From Heterohyrax brucei (taxonomy: Eukaryota > Chordata > Mammalia > Hyracoidea > Procaviidae), in contig CM053143.1 of assembly GCA_028571685.1 (NCBI GenBank), forward strand, positions 135,690,829 to 135,754,828: a stretch of 64,000 bases of DNA, in the 5' to 3' direction. A program made the position numbers and the translations under genes. The notes under the pieces are model-generated. The model was not told the origin of the DNA, made no database searches, and saw only the letters and a list, made by a program, of their open reading frames with translations. This document shows positions 43,670 to 55,013 of the stretch, piece after piece (position 1 is the first letter of the stretch; each line of letters begins with the position of its first letter).

Positions 43670-43800
43670 TGATTTTGTAACTATGAAAATCTGAGTTCAA
43701 ATTCTAGCTCTTCAATCCCCACTCTGTCATGTGCTTCTAATTAGTTGATCCTTGGTCATGTGGTCATAGCCTCGGTTTGAGAGAAGCTGAGTTTCAATTT
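43670..43800 (+). repeat. MIR SINE, degraded
   Basis: aaaatctgagttcaaattct, then agttgatccttggtcatgtg, in the order of the MIR 5' half. It lies opposite the MIR at 43500-43630. Confidence 0.45.
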
Positions 43801-43825
43801 TTTGGCAGCAAACTGGCTATGCCTC

Positions 43826-44040
43826 CCAACTACCAGTTACTGTCAACTCAGCTTAGACTCATGGCAAACCCATGTGTTGCAAAGTATAACTGCCCTCTAT
43901 AGGATTTTCAATGGCTGTGAACTTTTGGAAGTAGATTGCCAGAACTTTCTTCGAAAGCACCTTTCAGTGGATTCAAACTGCCAACTTTTCACTGGGCAGT
44001 CAAGCACTAAATCATTTGAACCACTCAGAGTTTTACCACT
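43826..44040 (-). repeat. AfroSINE, old long-form variant
   Basis: Tail ccagttactgtcaactcagc, long block ggatttcaatggctgtgaac-like, head through aaccactcagagtttt. Confidence 0.78.
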
Positions 44041-44439
44041 GATGGAAATAACAAACAGAAAGTAGATTCAGATGTGTGCATCCAAGGGAGAAAACAACCA
44101 AATATCTGCTACAATCGAACCTTCAGATGCTCATCACCGGTATATTCCATGCTTACACTTCCTGCCTCCTAAAATGTCCTAACATATTACAAGAAACTAT
44201 TATATCACTAAAATAAACTCATTAGCTGTCCACACCAATATAATCAGTTCCTGCATCCAGCTCCAGGTCTGTGATTCTGGGTGGTACCTCTTCCTTGTCT
44301 AAGTTTACCAGCTCAGGTTGCATCATTACATAATCCAGGAGCTTGATCGTAAAGTTTACCACTATAACCACACTCTTTGTAAAAGACTGAAGAAAAAGGA
44401 ACGAAAATGACAGTGAAATTTGTTAAGGTTAGTAAAAAC

Positions 44440-44541
44440 ATCCAGTATATGTCAGGATAGTCTAGGTTAGTACACAGTAATCAAAAACTCCCAAATCTTA
44501 GTGGCTTACAAAGACAAAGGCTTATTTTTCCCCTCACACTA
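44440..44541 (-). repeat. Ancient repeat, left part
   Basis: caaaaactcccaaatcttag, then tggcttacaaagacaaagg, resembles a common old mammalian LTR-like repeat. It continues at 44854 on the far side of the inserted solo LTR. I cannot name the family, and the orientation is inferred. Confidence 0.45.
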
Positions 44542-44853
44542 CATGCCTGTCCGTGACCCCACCCGTCCAGCAGGTAGAGAACAGACACACGGACCACCAC
44601 ACGCAGTTTCAAGATCCTTCTTCTACTTTATTTCCTGGTCACCCAGCTTAAATAGTGCTGCCTGTTGTATTCTGATAGGGCAAACAATATCCAATCACAG
44701 GGGTGCTTGCCTAGTCTCCAGGCAAAGCCTTACACTGGGCAGGCCATCAAGCGGGGTAAACAAGGGTGTGGCCCTGCAGCACGACGCCATTTTGCAGGCA
44801 GCGAGATCTAAGGCTTACAGGAGGTATGTGGGCCATGGCTCCCAACACATGCC
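44542..44853 (-). mobile_element. Solo LTR, ERVK-like (class II), with 6-bp target duplication
   Basis: The LTR proper is 44548-44847 (300 bp). Its plus-strand ends are TGTCCGTGACC and CTCCCAACA, and perfect CATGCC copies flank it (44542-44547 and 44848-44853). On the minus strand it starts TGTTGGGAGCCATGG, like IAP and other class II LTRs, then has AAAATGGCG, a TATTTAAG TATA-like box and an AATAAAG polyadenylation signal. A 6-bp duplication fits class II elements. No internal region is left, so it is a recombined fossil. The intact ends suggest it is younger than the MaLR LTRs. Confidence 0.85.
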
Positions 44854-45075
44854 CACTGTAGGTTGGCCGCAACTTTTTCCAAATCATTTATACTTTGAAC
44901 CCCATGTGAATGGAAGAGCTTCTAACTGAAATCCTACTGATCTCATGGCAAAAGGAAAAGAGAACATAGGCAGCCACTCACAGACTCTCAAATTACTACT
45001 GGAAGCAATTCACATCACTTCTGCTCGCTTTACATTGCCTAAAGAAATTAAGATAGCTCAGTCTGAAGTTACTGA
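44854..45075 (-). repeat. Ancient repeat, right part
   Basis: cactgtaggttggccgcaac, catggcaaaaggaaaagaga and cacatcacttctgctcgct continue the repeat interrupted at 44541. Confidence 0.45.
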
Positions 45076-45185
45076 GGTGAAAAAATATATTTTCTCTCCC
45101 CGGGGAGATTTGGTAGTTGAGAACAATAATAAAATTCACTATACTTACAGTTTTAAATTCTAGGCCCAGCAAGGAAGACAAAATG

Positions 45186-45467
45186 GATGTGAATCTGCTG
45201 CAAAAGACTTCTTTAAACTGTTAAAAAGCAAAGATGTCACTTTGATGAGTATAGTACACCTGAACCCAGCCTGTCGCTTCACATGCATGCAACAGCTAGA
45301 CAATGAAAAAGGAAGACAGAAAAACTGATGAACTGGAAGTGTGGTATTGGTAAAAGTAAATATTTAATAACCACAGACTGCCAGAACTATGAACAAATCA
45401 CTTTTAGAAAAAACACAACCAGAATGTTCCTTAGAAGATAGGATGATGAGACTTCAACTCACTTACT
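45186..45467 (+). mobile_element. RTE LINE 3' fragment, left part
   Basis: Begins at gctgcaaaagacttctttaa and runs through the C-terminal region (agaatgttccttagaagatag, agacttcaactcacttac) to the LTR insertion. Continues at 45959. Confidence 0.8.
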
Positions 45468-45958
45468 TGTCATGGATAGAACTGTGTCTCCCCAAAAAAC
45501 GTACATAGCAATTTGGGTGGGCCATGATTTCCAGTATTGTGTGACATTCCTATGTATTGTAAATCCTGCCCCTATGCTATTAATGAGAGAAGATGGGCAG
45601 CAGTTGGGTTAGTGAGGCAGGACTCAGTCTATAAGATTATACTGTGCCTTGAGGCAGTTTCTTGTAATCTAAAGGAAACAGAAGCAAACAGAGACCTGGG
45701 CAGCCTCACACAACCAAGAACAAAGTGGAGTCAGAGCAAAGACTGTCCTTTGGACCAGAGTTCCTGTACCTCAGAAGCTCGCCATCCAGGGAAGGCTGAC
45801 AAAAAGGACCTGCCTCCAGAGTCAACAGAGAAAGCTTTCCGCTGTAGCTGATGCCCTAAATTTGGATTTTTACCTACTTTTCTGTGAGAAAATAGATTTC
45901 TCTTTTTAAAGCAATCCACTTGTGATATTTCTGTTACAGCAGTACCAGATGACTACTA
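45468..45958 (+). mobile_element. Solo LTR, ERVL-MaLR-like, inside RTE
   Basis: Nearly complete sense copy: tgtcatggatagaactgtgtc to tatttctgttacagcagtacc. It interrupts a single RTE copy, so it is younger than that RTE insertion. Confidence 0.82.
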
Positions 45959-46195
45959 AATCTGAAATATCAATAGGGAAGACCAATCTCTAGAAAAGAA
46001 AATCATGTTTGGTAAAGCAGAGGATCATCAAAAACAGAGGAAACCTTGAACAATATGGACTGTCACAAGGTCAAAGCAAGGGACTCAAATATACTAATAA
46101 TCATAAAGGTGACACAACACTGGGCAATGCTCCCTTGTTATACCGAATGTCACCAAGAGCACTGCTGGCTCAGTGGCAACTAACAGCAACATATG
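45959..46195 (+). mobile_element. RTE LINE 3' fragment, right part
   Basis: Resumes with agaccaatctctagaaaaga, then atcatgtttggtaaagcag, and ends with a degraded caactaacagcaac tail. The last 100 bp are poorly conserved. Confidence 0.75.
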
Positions 46196-46687
46196 GTCAC
46201 AAGCCCATGGTTTGTATTTAGTCTTTTTCCCTCATTCTTCATTCTTTATTGTTTTGCCCTCAAATACTATTTCAAACAGTTGGGATTCTTTAGCTGAGAG
46301 GCTTCACATGGTAATAGGAGAGCTCCCAGATGGAGTCTGAAGTTCCCTCCAGTCTCCTCCTGCCTTTGTTGTTTACCCACAACTGTATTTCAAACTGACC
46401 ATCAAGATCGATCACTGGGACCAACATTATGACCCTGTTTTACTTACCAGTGTCATAAAGAGCTCAAAATATCTTAGCTTCCAAATAATCAAAACTACAG
46501 AATCAGCCCCTTTGAAAAGATTTCCAGTTTGGACGGAAAGCTCATAAATCACCAAAACTAGCAGTCATAGGGATGGTTAGGAAAATGAATGAATTAAGAA
46601 AAATAGAGAGATAAATCCTTCCTGTTTTTGTGTCTTCTGTCTAGCTCTGGATATTCTGATTACTGAATAAACAATTCTATATATTGA
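46196..46687. other. Unassigned DNA
   Basis: Nothing recognised. Confidence 0.45.
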
Positions 46688-46856
46688 TCAGAAACCCTGG
46701 TGGTATAGTGGTTAAGTGCTATGTTTGTTAACCAAATGGTTAGCAGTTCAAACCTGCCAGACACTCCTTGGAAATGCTACAGAGCAGTTCTTCTCTTATG
46801 AGGTCTTGTAAGATCATTGTGAGTCAGTATCGATTCAGCAGCAGTGGACTTTGTGT
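46688..46856 (+). repeat. AfroSINE
   Basis: Head aaaccctggtggtatagtgg followed by ttaagtgc, body ctccttggaaatgctac, tail gagtcagtatcgattcagc. Confidence 0.92.
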
Positions 46857-47500
46857 ATTGGTCACTAATTCAGAGCACAAGCCACAGTCTGCAGGGAACT
46901 TCCCCAAACTTAGAAGACGTTGACTCTAGCTGGAGTTTAACTGAGTCTCCTCCAGTAGGCTGTTCCATCATTCCGGGTGATAGTAAATATAAGACCAGTG
47001 AAACTCACAAACATTCACCTATTTTCTTTTTTCAGTGTGATGGTTTCTTGATGAGAAGAACATTGGCTGTGACGAAGCCATACAAAGTACTAACTAATGT
47101 ATGGATGCTAGATGTTGGAAGAGCATGTTGAAATCAGAAAAATATATAAATCCACAATGCCTGTCTAGTCCAACGAGATACTATTTCTCCTTTATCACAT
47201 AAGGTCCACCTGGGAGATGGCATCTTGTCAGCAACTCAGAATTGAACTCTGGCGCTTGCAGTGATAGCAGCAAAGTCGCCTTGGCAAGGGCAATCAATCT
47301 GGTTGATTTCTTGTATAACCACCGTCCTTATTACTCACAGTGACTTTTTTCAAGAGGCCATTAAGAAGGTATATCAGAGTGGTTAGGGAGAAGGCTGCTA
47401 ACAGGCAGAAGGTAAACCATCTTGTCTTAATTATTAAGAGCCTTCTCTTCAGTGAGGTTCTTTTTATGAACATTGACATGGGATAGGTACATTAAGATAT
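46857..47500. other. Unassigned DNA
   Basis: No repeat recognised. The minus-strand open stretch 47294-47479 has a basic start, then a hydrophobic segment (FCLLAAFSLTTLIYLLNGLL), like a signal anchor. It is short and unidentified. Confidence 0.35.
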
Positions 47501-47560
47501 TATGCCAGCCAAACCAAGTGCTGTCGATTCGGATCCGACTCATGGTGACCCTAGGGGCAA
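47501..47560 (-). repeat. Tail-only SINE/RTE microinsert
   Basis: gccagccaaaccaagtgctg, then gattcggatccgactcatgg and tgaccctag, with no SINE body. The break-point is like that at 41632-41686. Confidence 0.75.
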
Positions 47561-48012
47561 GCCAACCCCAAAAGGTTCTTCATACACTTTTCTGAAACCT
47601 ACTCGTCACCAATCCTCCAACCTCATCCATTCCGAATTTCTAACTGTCTAGGCAAATCATTTGCTACTATGAATATGTATACATATTTATCTGAGGCCAT
47701 TTTTCCTTTCAGATAAATTAGATAATGGTGTACACTATTCAAATTCTGTCCCTTGAGACCTTTCCTTTCTTCATTATCTTCTGAAGCCATCCTTCTATGG
47801 GAATATTACAGCAGTTGGTAAATGTAACTGGGGCCAGAATATTATTTATCTGCAAAATAGGCTCCACTAATTGATGAAAAGAACTCTTAATGATGTTATA
47901 AATACGGATTGACAAAGAGAGGTGGGATAGAATTAGTAGACATGCTCAAAGTGTAACCCATCTCAACATGCATCTTAGCTGGCCTTCAGTTTCTATTCAG
48001 GTCCACCCAAAT

Positions 48013-48173
48013 ACCCAAACCCATTGCTATGGAGTTGTTCCCAACTCACAGTGACCCTGCAGGATATAGTAGAACCCCCCATAAGGTTTTCAAAGAGCAG
48101 CTGGTAGATTCGAACTGCTGACTTCTCAGTTAGCAGCCATGGCTCTTAACCACTGTACCACCAGGACTCCTGA
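48013..48173 (-). repeat. AfroSINE
   Basis: Tail cattgctatggagttgttcc, head cttaaccactgtaccaccag, full length. Confidence 0.9.
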
Positions 48174-49321
48174 CTCAAGACCAGTCTTGTATGTATCACT
48201 CCAACTCATGAAATAGTTGTTACTTGGACAAGTGCACATTTATGCCTTAGTATTCAGATAGCATATAGCTCATAATTGGACAGCTAGGGTGGCCTAGTCA
48301 CTATGTTTTGGGTTATATTTTAGCCCTTAACCAAGGTCTTTGAAAAAGTAAAACCTGTTTTTCAAAGGAATAATGATTACTTACTAAGAAGACTATTGTT
48401 TTGCTCCAAAAACTTAGGTATGTTCATTCTGATTCTCCAGTCTGCCACAGACTCCAGTGGACAACTCAACTTATTTCAGACACCTTGGCCCCCACTGACT
48501 GAATCCAACTAGCTAGTCAGAAATAAGAGAGTTGCTTACCCTGTAGCTTACACTAACTGGAGACATTTCTTTCGCTCTAGACACCACAAAAGCTAAACGC
48601 TTTTGTAAATGAATCATAGTACCAATATAAGAACTATCTAAATAACAGAGAAAAAATACACTTGTGGCTACTGCCATTTTGGAAACAACGTAGCAGCTTT
48701 GTGGGCAGAGTGTTAACTCAGTGGGATATAAGCCCAAATCAGCTTTGTGTTTCCTGATTACAGTTTTTAGTTGTGCCCTGTCAAATGTCCCTTTCCTTTC
48801 CATAAACATTTTTATAAGACTTTCCATCAATTTTAAATAACTATCAATTATTAAACAAAGCAGTCCAGTTAAAAATTCCCAACTCTCACCATCCTTTAAT
48901 GCATAGCAGACACATGACATAAGGCTCCCAGAGTGAGGGGGAATGTTTTCCGCTCTTTCATTTCTCTAGCTCTAGCGTATTTTAGATGCAAACGTCACAA
49001 CTTCTAAAATTTCTCCTCCTTTACTTCTTCCAAGTCCAATTAAGACACAGGTCCCCAGGCTTCAAAACATTCCACTGCTTCAGGCAGCTTGCTTCACGTG
49101 CGTGTAGATTTGCATCAACCTCCTGCTTCCCCTTTCCTGATCAGCTGCCCAGAACTGGATGAAATCAGCTTAAACCTGTTCAGATACCAGACTGATGTTC
49201 TGAATAACCTTTTAGCTCCCTAAATACATCATACATAGTAACTTCCTCTCCTCTCAGGAGGAGAAGGGCTGTTATTCTTGAATATCTGATGTATGAAACT
49301 ACATACTACCTTTACGGTACC
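48174..49321. other. Unassigned DNA holding a long unexplained open stretch
   Basis: No repeat that I can name. The minus-strand stretch 48513-48920 is listed separately. Confidence 0.35.
48513..48920 (-). other. Unrecognised 135-codon open stretch
   Basis: The longest open stretch in the window outside named LINEs and the second longest of all. It includes KDGESWEFLTGLLCLIIDSY and the charged FDRAQLKTVIRKHKADLGLY, then a hydrophobic ATSVFFLCYL. I know no family match. It could be an old virus-like internal fragment (an ERV lacking recognisable LTRs here) or chance. Its neighbours are SINEs only. Confidence 0.25.
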
Positions 49322-49503
49322 TGGAAAACCTGGTGGCATAGTGGTTAAAAGTTGTGGCTGCTAATCAAAAGGTTGGCAGTTCAAATCCACCAGGTGGTCC
49401 TTGAAAACTCTATGGGGAAGTTTTACTCTGTCATACAGGGTCACTATGAGTTGGAAGGGATTCGATGGCAGTGGGGTTTGTTTGTTTGGTTGGTTTTGGT
49501 TTT
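49322..49503 (+). repeat. AfroSINE
   Basis: Head aaaacctggtggcatagtgg and tail cactatgagttggaagggat, with a gtttgtttggttgg-type 3' end. It sits directly before, or within, the LTR at 49504-49770. Confidence 0.92.
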
Positions 49504-49770
49504 CATTGTGCCTGCCTGTGCAACATGATTAAGATTGTTGCTTATATAATGTACATTGATTTCCTTGTGTGTAAGTCCTATAAAAGTGACTTGCCTAAAC
49601 CTTCTCCTCATGCAGTCTTGGAGGTATTGGCCCTGATTGAGCCTTTCCTCAGATAGCAAAATGAAGCTGCCTTTCTGGTCTCCTACCTCGCTCTCTAGTT
49701 TATTAGTTGTAAAGAACTGGGCTGAGCAAGATCTGGAGTTTCCAGCAATCCAGTCTCTCCACAATTAGAA
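49504..49770 (+). mobile_element. LTR fragment, class I-like, copy A
   Basis: Aligns by eye with 55680-56128: gcaacatgattaagattgtt, a TATA-like cctataaaag then tgacttgcct, and gctgagcaagatctggag at the end. Layout fits a retroviral LTR (TATA box, then downstream R/U5). A fossil; the class I assignment is tentative. Confidence 0.6.
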
Positions 49771-50226
49771 GAAGAGAGCAAAGATATGTTAAGAAGTGAA
49801 CTCTCACTGAAAACCCTACAGATACAGTCTTTACCTTGGTGACATCATTGCTCCCATGAACCAAGCCCTCCATGTGACAGGCATCCAAATACTGCCTCAT
49901 TTATGTGTCGTATCTCTATACAGCCAGGGTTCCCTTACTGCACAGTTCCTAAGTGCAAGTGGCCAGAGGCCTGCTCAACCTCTTCCAGTCCACCTCAACA
50001 TTCTCCACTGGCAGTGACTGCTACCTTCATTTGCTAATGGCATTCCTTCAGTATGGTTCAAATGCTTCATTACTTGATAATGTGAGAAACCAGAGAATCA
50101 TTACAAATAGATTTGGGGAGTACATCTTCTGTAACTGACCGATAAGAACTCTGGCAAGTCTCATTTTGTAAGTGTCCTCAAAACTCTGCAAGTTACATTC
50201 TTCAAAACTCTCCTCATTTAAAAGTG
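49771..50226. other. Unassigned DNA
   Basis: No gene or repeat recognised. Confidence 0.4.
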
Positions 50227-50800
50227 TAAACCCAAGAGGCAGAAAGGGCCGTATATACTGGAGACCACATCAACATGAGACCAGAAGAGCTAGACAGTAC
50301 CCAGCCACCAGGAGAGGCTGCCCTAACAGGGAACTCCACGCAGTCCCTGACGGAGTAGGAGAAATGTGGGGTGCAGAACTTGAACTCTGGTAAAAAGACC
50401 AGACCTAATGTCCAATAGACTGAAAGGTCCCATGAAGAAATGGCCCCCGGACACCCTGCTAGCTCAGAACTGAAAGCATTCCGGAAGCCACATCTTCAGA
50501 TAAAGATTGAACTGTTACGCAAGACATAAAACAAGACTGGTTGAAGAGTGTGCTTCGTGGCTTGGGCTGATACAGGAAACTAACCCAGGCAGCTCCTGTT
50601 CAGAGGCAAGAGGAGGACAAGAGCTGACTAAATGAACATGGGAAGTAAAGGGTTGAGGGAAAGTGCTGTCACTGTGTGGGGGGAGTATCTAGAGTCACAT
50701 GGCAAAGTGTATCTAAGTTTTCATATGAGAAACTGACAGTAGTTGTAAACTTTCACTTCGAACCCATGGAAAAAGATAAAAATTTATAAAATAAGATACA
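50227..50800 (+). mobile_element. L1 3' UTR, 5'-truncated insertion
   Basis: Sense L1 3' UTR: cccaagaggcagaaagggcc, acatgagaccagaagagc, aaaagaccagacctaatg, aaactgacagtagttgtaaac and an A-rich end near 50770-50800. It contains no coding part. Confidence 0.8.
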
Positions 50801-51009
50801 AAAATTCTCCAGCGAAGCAGTTAACACAACGTTGTTTTTTTAAAAAAAAAAATTCTCCTTACTTAAATTCACCATACTGTTGTGGTTTGCATGTTTATCA
50901 ATTCCTCCTGACAGTACGTCTAAAGCAAGCAAGTGACACAATGTTCTGTTGTGACCTGAAAGTCTTCATCAACTAATTTGGGGAAGTAGATCTGTGAGCT
51001 CTTCCGGTT

Positions 51010-51207
51010 GCTAGGGTTCTCTTTGTAACTCAGACGTTAAGCAGTTAAACAGTTGACTGCTAGCCAAAAGGCTGGCAGTTCAAATCCAGCCAGAGGCTAC
51101 CCAGAAGTCAGGTTTTATAATCTGCTTTTGATTCATCATTTCTACAGTGTCCATAAAGGGTCACCGTGAGTTCGAATTGACTCAGTGGTAACAACAAAAA
51201 CACAATG
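51010..51207 (+). repeat. AfroSINE, old long-form variant
   Basis: Head with ttaaacagttgactgctagcc, B-box gttcaaatccagcc, block ataatctgcttttgattcat, tail gttcgaattgactcagtgg. Confidence 0.78.
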
Positions 51208-51211
51208 CTGG

Positions 51212-51605
51212 GAGCTATGCTACTGTTATTTAAAATACCAGCAAGATCACCCATCGTGACCAGCCTTCAGCAGAGTTTCCAAACTCAAACAAAGCAGGAA
51301 GAAAGACTTGGTGATCTACTTCCAGAAATTAGGTGATGAAAACCTACGGGTCACAACAGAACACTATCCTCGCATGCTTGTTTTAGACACATCGTCAGAA
51401 GTGATCTGCTGCTGGAGTGGTCCATCATGTTTGGTGAACAGGAAGGCCAGGGAGGGAAAAGGAGACTCTTGGTGAAATGGACAGACACAGTAGGTGCAAT
51501 GATGGACTCAGACACGCCTGTCATAAGGATGAGACAGGACAAGGTGACATTTCATTCTGTTATGAAGAAAGTAACCTTGGAGTCAGACTGGACTGGGTAT
51601 CAGCT
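51212..51605 (+). mobile_element. Internally deleted RTE (non-autonomous)
   Basis: RTE 5' UTR (ctgggagctatgctactg, ccagcaagatcacccatcg) is joined near 51385 to the RTE 3' end (agacacatcgtcagaagtg, catgtttggtgaacagg, gaaatggacagacacagtag). The C-terminal coding remnant spans about 51390-51560; it has no RT or endonuclease. The tail is only gagtcagactggactgg. Confidence 0.78.
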
Positions 51606-52074
51606 GTCTATCTCTGACACCTGTTCCTACCCCACTTTGAGAACACTGCTCTAAGCCTGACCCTGGGGGCTCTTTCTAACTTTCCCTCAACTTTTTGTAT
51701 GGACTGAATGATGAGACTGTGACTGGTGGCGATTCTGGATCTCTTAGTAAGCACTGCAAACATAAGCCTAGCCTCAAACATGGCACCTTTAACAAAAAAA
51801 AAAAAAGTGGTATAATTAAGACCTGATATTTTCATTTGTAGACCCTCATACAAATCCCTAGGCAACAGAAAAAGTAACTCTCAATCCCTTCTATAAAAGT
51901 AGAGAGTGAAAGAAAAAAAATGTAAATTTTTGCTACAATAGTGGATAACTCCAACAAAATAACTAAAAGTTAAAATTTTAATCATTTGAATTTTTATTAT
52001 ATTTTTCACATTGCTAACAACCCATATTAAAGAAACATTTCATTCTTTTCCAGGAAATATGATAAGCTCTTCAG
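51606..52074. other. Unassigned DNA
   Basis: Includes an A-run at 51795-51806; otherwise nothing recognised. Confidence 0.45.
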
Positions 52075-52205
52075 ATATATTATTTCATTCTACCCAATTA
52101 AAAGCCATTACACTTTATTACCTCCATTTTACAGACGAAGAAACTGAGACTGGAGAAATTAAAACTAATTGCCAAGATTAAACAGCTCTTTGTGACATCA
52201 AATCA
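52075..52205 (-). repeat. MIR SINE
   Basis: Antisense MIR: cctccattttacagacgaag, aaactgagactggagaaatt. Confidence 0.75.
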
Positions 52206-54827
52206 CCACACGGTGCCTAAAACATTATATTATAGCACTTTTCCACTGTTCCTTTTCCTAATATTTGTTTCCCCTGATGCCTAATACTTCAGGTGTTTTT
52301 TTAACTTTAAAAAGCCACAGAAGCACCAGGGGGCTTCTAGCAAAGCCTAAATATTCAACACGCTACATTGCTTCATATTCTGGATAAGTATTGTCTTCTC
52401 TACTCCTAACAGAAACACGTACGTATATAAAATTTACCATGTAAGAAAAAATTTCAAGGTTTTGATACACAGGCATATTTATACGCATATTTTATTTTGT
52501 CCTTCATTTGCACATATCAGTAACTCAACAGCCCCTTTTCAAGAAGTGCAGAGGAGAGAGGAGGAATGAAGAGGCTTTGTATCCAGACTCCTATTGTCTC
52601 CTTAGCCAATAGGCTGCAACTGAACGCTGAATAAACTTGACTTGATTTCCCTGGGGCCATCATCGTCTTCCACAGCCTTCCTGGGTGAGAGAAGACTGTT
52701 GCAGAGGCAAAGTTCAACGACATGACACTTGGCACACACTCCAGCTCTTTGATTGCCCAAGGGCATATAGCACGGCCTGGAATAAATGCAGATTGAACTA
52801 GGACTGTACTTTCTTAGCTCCTCGCCAAAATCTGCTCTCTTTCGAAAAAGATTGTAAATGTAGGAACGTGCAGTCACTATAACCATTAAACCTTCCACAA
52901 AGAGCACCTTTAACTGGAAGGCTTGCTGAGGATTTCATTTCTTAATATGCTAGTTGCCAATTTTGAAGAAGGAGAGTAGAAAAGTAGAATTGGTAATTGA
53001 TGAAGGGATTCTGATTTGGGGAAAGAAATGGAAGAGGAAGAAGAGAAGCTTTAAAGTTAATGACATAAATTAATACACTTCAGCTTTTGTTTTCTCCAGC
53101 TAAGATTCTGTGTTCTCCACAGTTTATGTTTGGGCACAATTATAATTAAATTAAGCACAGTCTTTAACTATTGCTAAGGGTTGCAATGAGCATAATTCTG
53201 CCCCCTAAGTTCACGCAGTGCAGACAGCTGGGTACTACTTTGAAAGTCATCAAAAATGTGGAGAATAAAATACTTAAAACCATCTATTTTGTTGATTCAA
53301 GCTTATTCACCCTTTTGCTAGTGGGAGCTTTTGCTGTACACTTCAATTGCTTGCTTGATAGTATTTGCCTCTAGTGAAATCCTGTTTGGGAACTCTTATT
53401 CTTTTATATGCTGAGATCCAAAGTGTTTTCAACAGGGCTAGCTTCATTAAAATGATTTCCTACTGTCACACAGTGACCTAAATGACAATTGACTTTTGCC
53501 TTCCATTAGCAGAATGCATTCAGACTTCATTTTCATGTATGAATGCAATTCATGCTTCACATCATGTTATTTTAAACATTACTGCAATGTAGATTCATGA
53601 ACAGTGCTTTAAACCCTATTTCCGATGTTGGTATCTTTTAAAAGATAAACGGTAAAGAGTCCAGAGACCTTATCCAGTCTAAGTCTCTGAAAATGCACTG
53701 CAACATTTAAAGGTGATTAGCCTTCAACACTCTTAGTGGATCATAAGAAGCTTCAATTGGAATATGTTACATAATTAGAAACAAAGGCTTTCTCCCTCTC
53801 TCCCACTCCCAGGCATTATAAAATGCAGAGAATAGAAAGAGTTGAACTGGTATAAAGTGTCTTTCAAACACCGATTAAATAGCACTAAATCCTTCAAATG
53901 ATTTCCTGACTTTAGTACACATGCTGGTTTATCCTGCCTCCTACATTAATTAATAACAACAAACTACTCGTATCAGCCAGATGGATGACTCTAAAGTTAA
54001 AGTTTTACCTCAATTATAGAAATACAAGAGAGGTTTTAGAAATGAATCAGAAAAATCTCTTGTTCCTCCAACTCCTTCATTCCACGCCCCTGTATTTTTT
54101 AGTTCAGATTTTTATTTTTGCACAGTTTCAGAACAGAGTGTGTTACTGTTTCCAAACTCTTGATGAATACAAAAAGCCCACAATGGGTGTTTATTTGATC
54201 TAATGCATGATTAATGTGGTATATTACATGTGGTCCCAACCTTTTAAATCTCTCTGAAGAATTACACTTCTGTCCACAGGCATGTCGCTGGTAAAAAATG
54301 AGCCACCTAATAAAAGAACACACAGTGTATTAATATGTAATTTCTTTCTCAGTATGAATGCTAATTACTGACAGTGCAGACCTTATGCTTGCTTCTTGAT
54401 ATGAACAGACTCTCTAGCTATCCTGGTTTGTATCATCACTCTTACTACTTCAATTTACACACATTTTCATTTTCAAGATTCCTGATGGTAGGAAGGAGGG
54501 CTATTTAGGGTTTTTCCAGACCTAGTGTAATTTTGCTTGAAAGCTTTTAAGGGGACGGATATGGTCTGCAGAAACTAATTTGGTTTGCATGAAAAGAAAT
54601 GTCATTGTGTTAAATAATTCCCCTCTTGGTTGCTTTCTGACAGTCTCATTAACCTATAAAGATAATTCAGTTGTCTAATATTTTTTCCCTTATTAGTTTC
54701 CAATTGAGCATTATGTGAATGTGGGATTTCCACAAGTTATAGGAGTTTCAAATATTCATTGCAACTGTTTTCTGTTTTTGTTTTTAAAACTACCAATCTG
54801 GCAACCACAAAAGAAGAAAAATACCCA
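52206..54827. other. Longest repeat-poor stretch in the window
   Basis: About 2.6 kb in which I recognise no SINE, LINE or LTR and no coding frame with a domain. Such gaps in a repeat-dense region can mark conserved regulatory DNA or simply unrecognised old repeats. Confidence 0.45.
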
Positions 54828-54983
54828 GCTACCATTGCTGTTGGTTGACTCTGACTTATAGTGACCTTATAGGACAGAGTAGACTGTCTCATAGGGTTTC
54901 CAAGGAGCACCTGGTGGATTCAAAGTGGTGACCTTTGGGTTACAAGCCATACCTGTTAACAACTACATAAGCAGGGTTTCTAC
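54828..54983 (-). repeat. AfroSINE
   Basis: Tail ttgctgttggttgactctg, body gtttccaaggagcacctgg, head with cctgttaacaactacataagc. Confidence 0.88.
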
Positions 54984-55013
54984 CAGCCTGGTTTTAATTT
55001 AAAAAAAAAAACA

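Noticed and set aside
44501-44929. 142-codon plus-strand open stretch, the longest in the window
   Set aside because: It runs through the antisense solo LTR and its host repeat, so it has no coding meaning.
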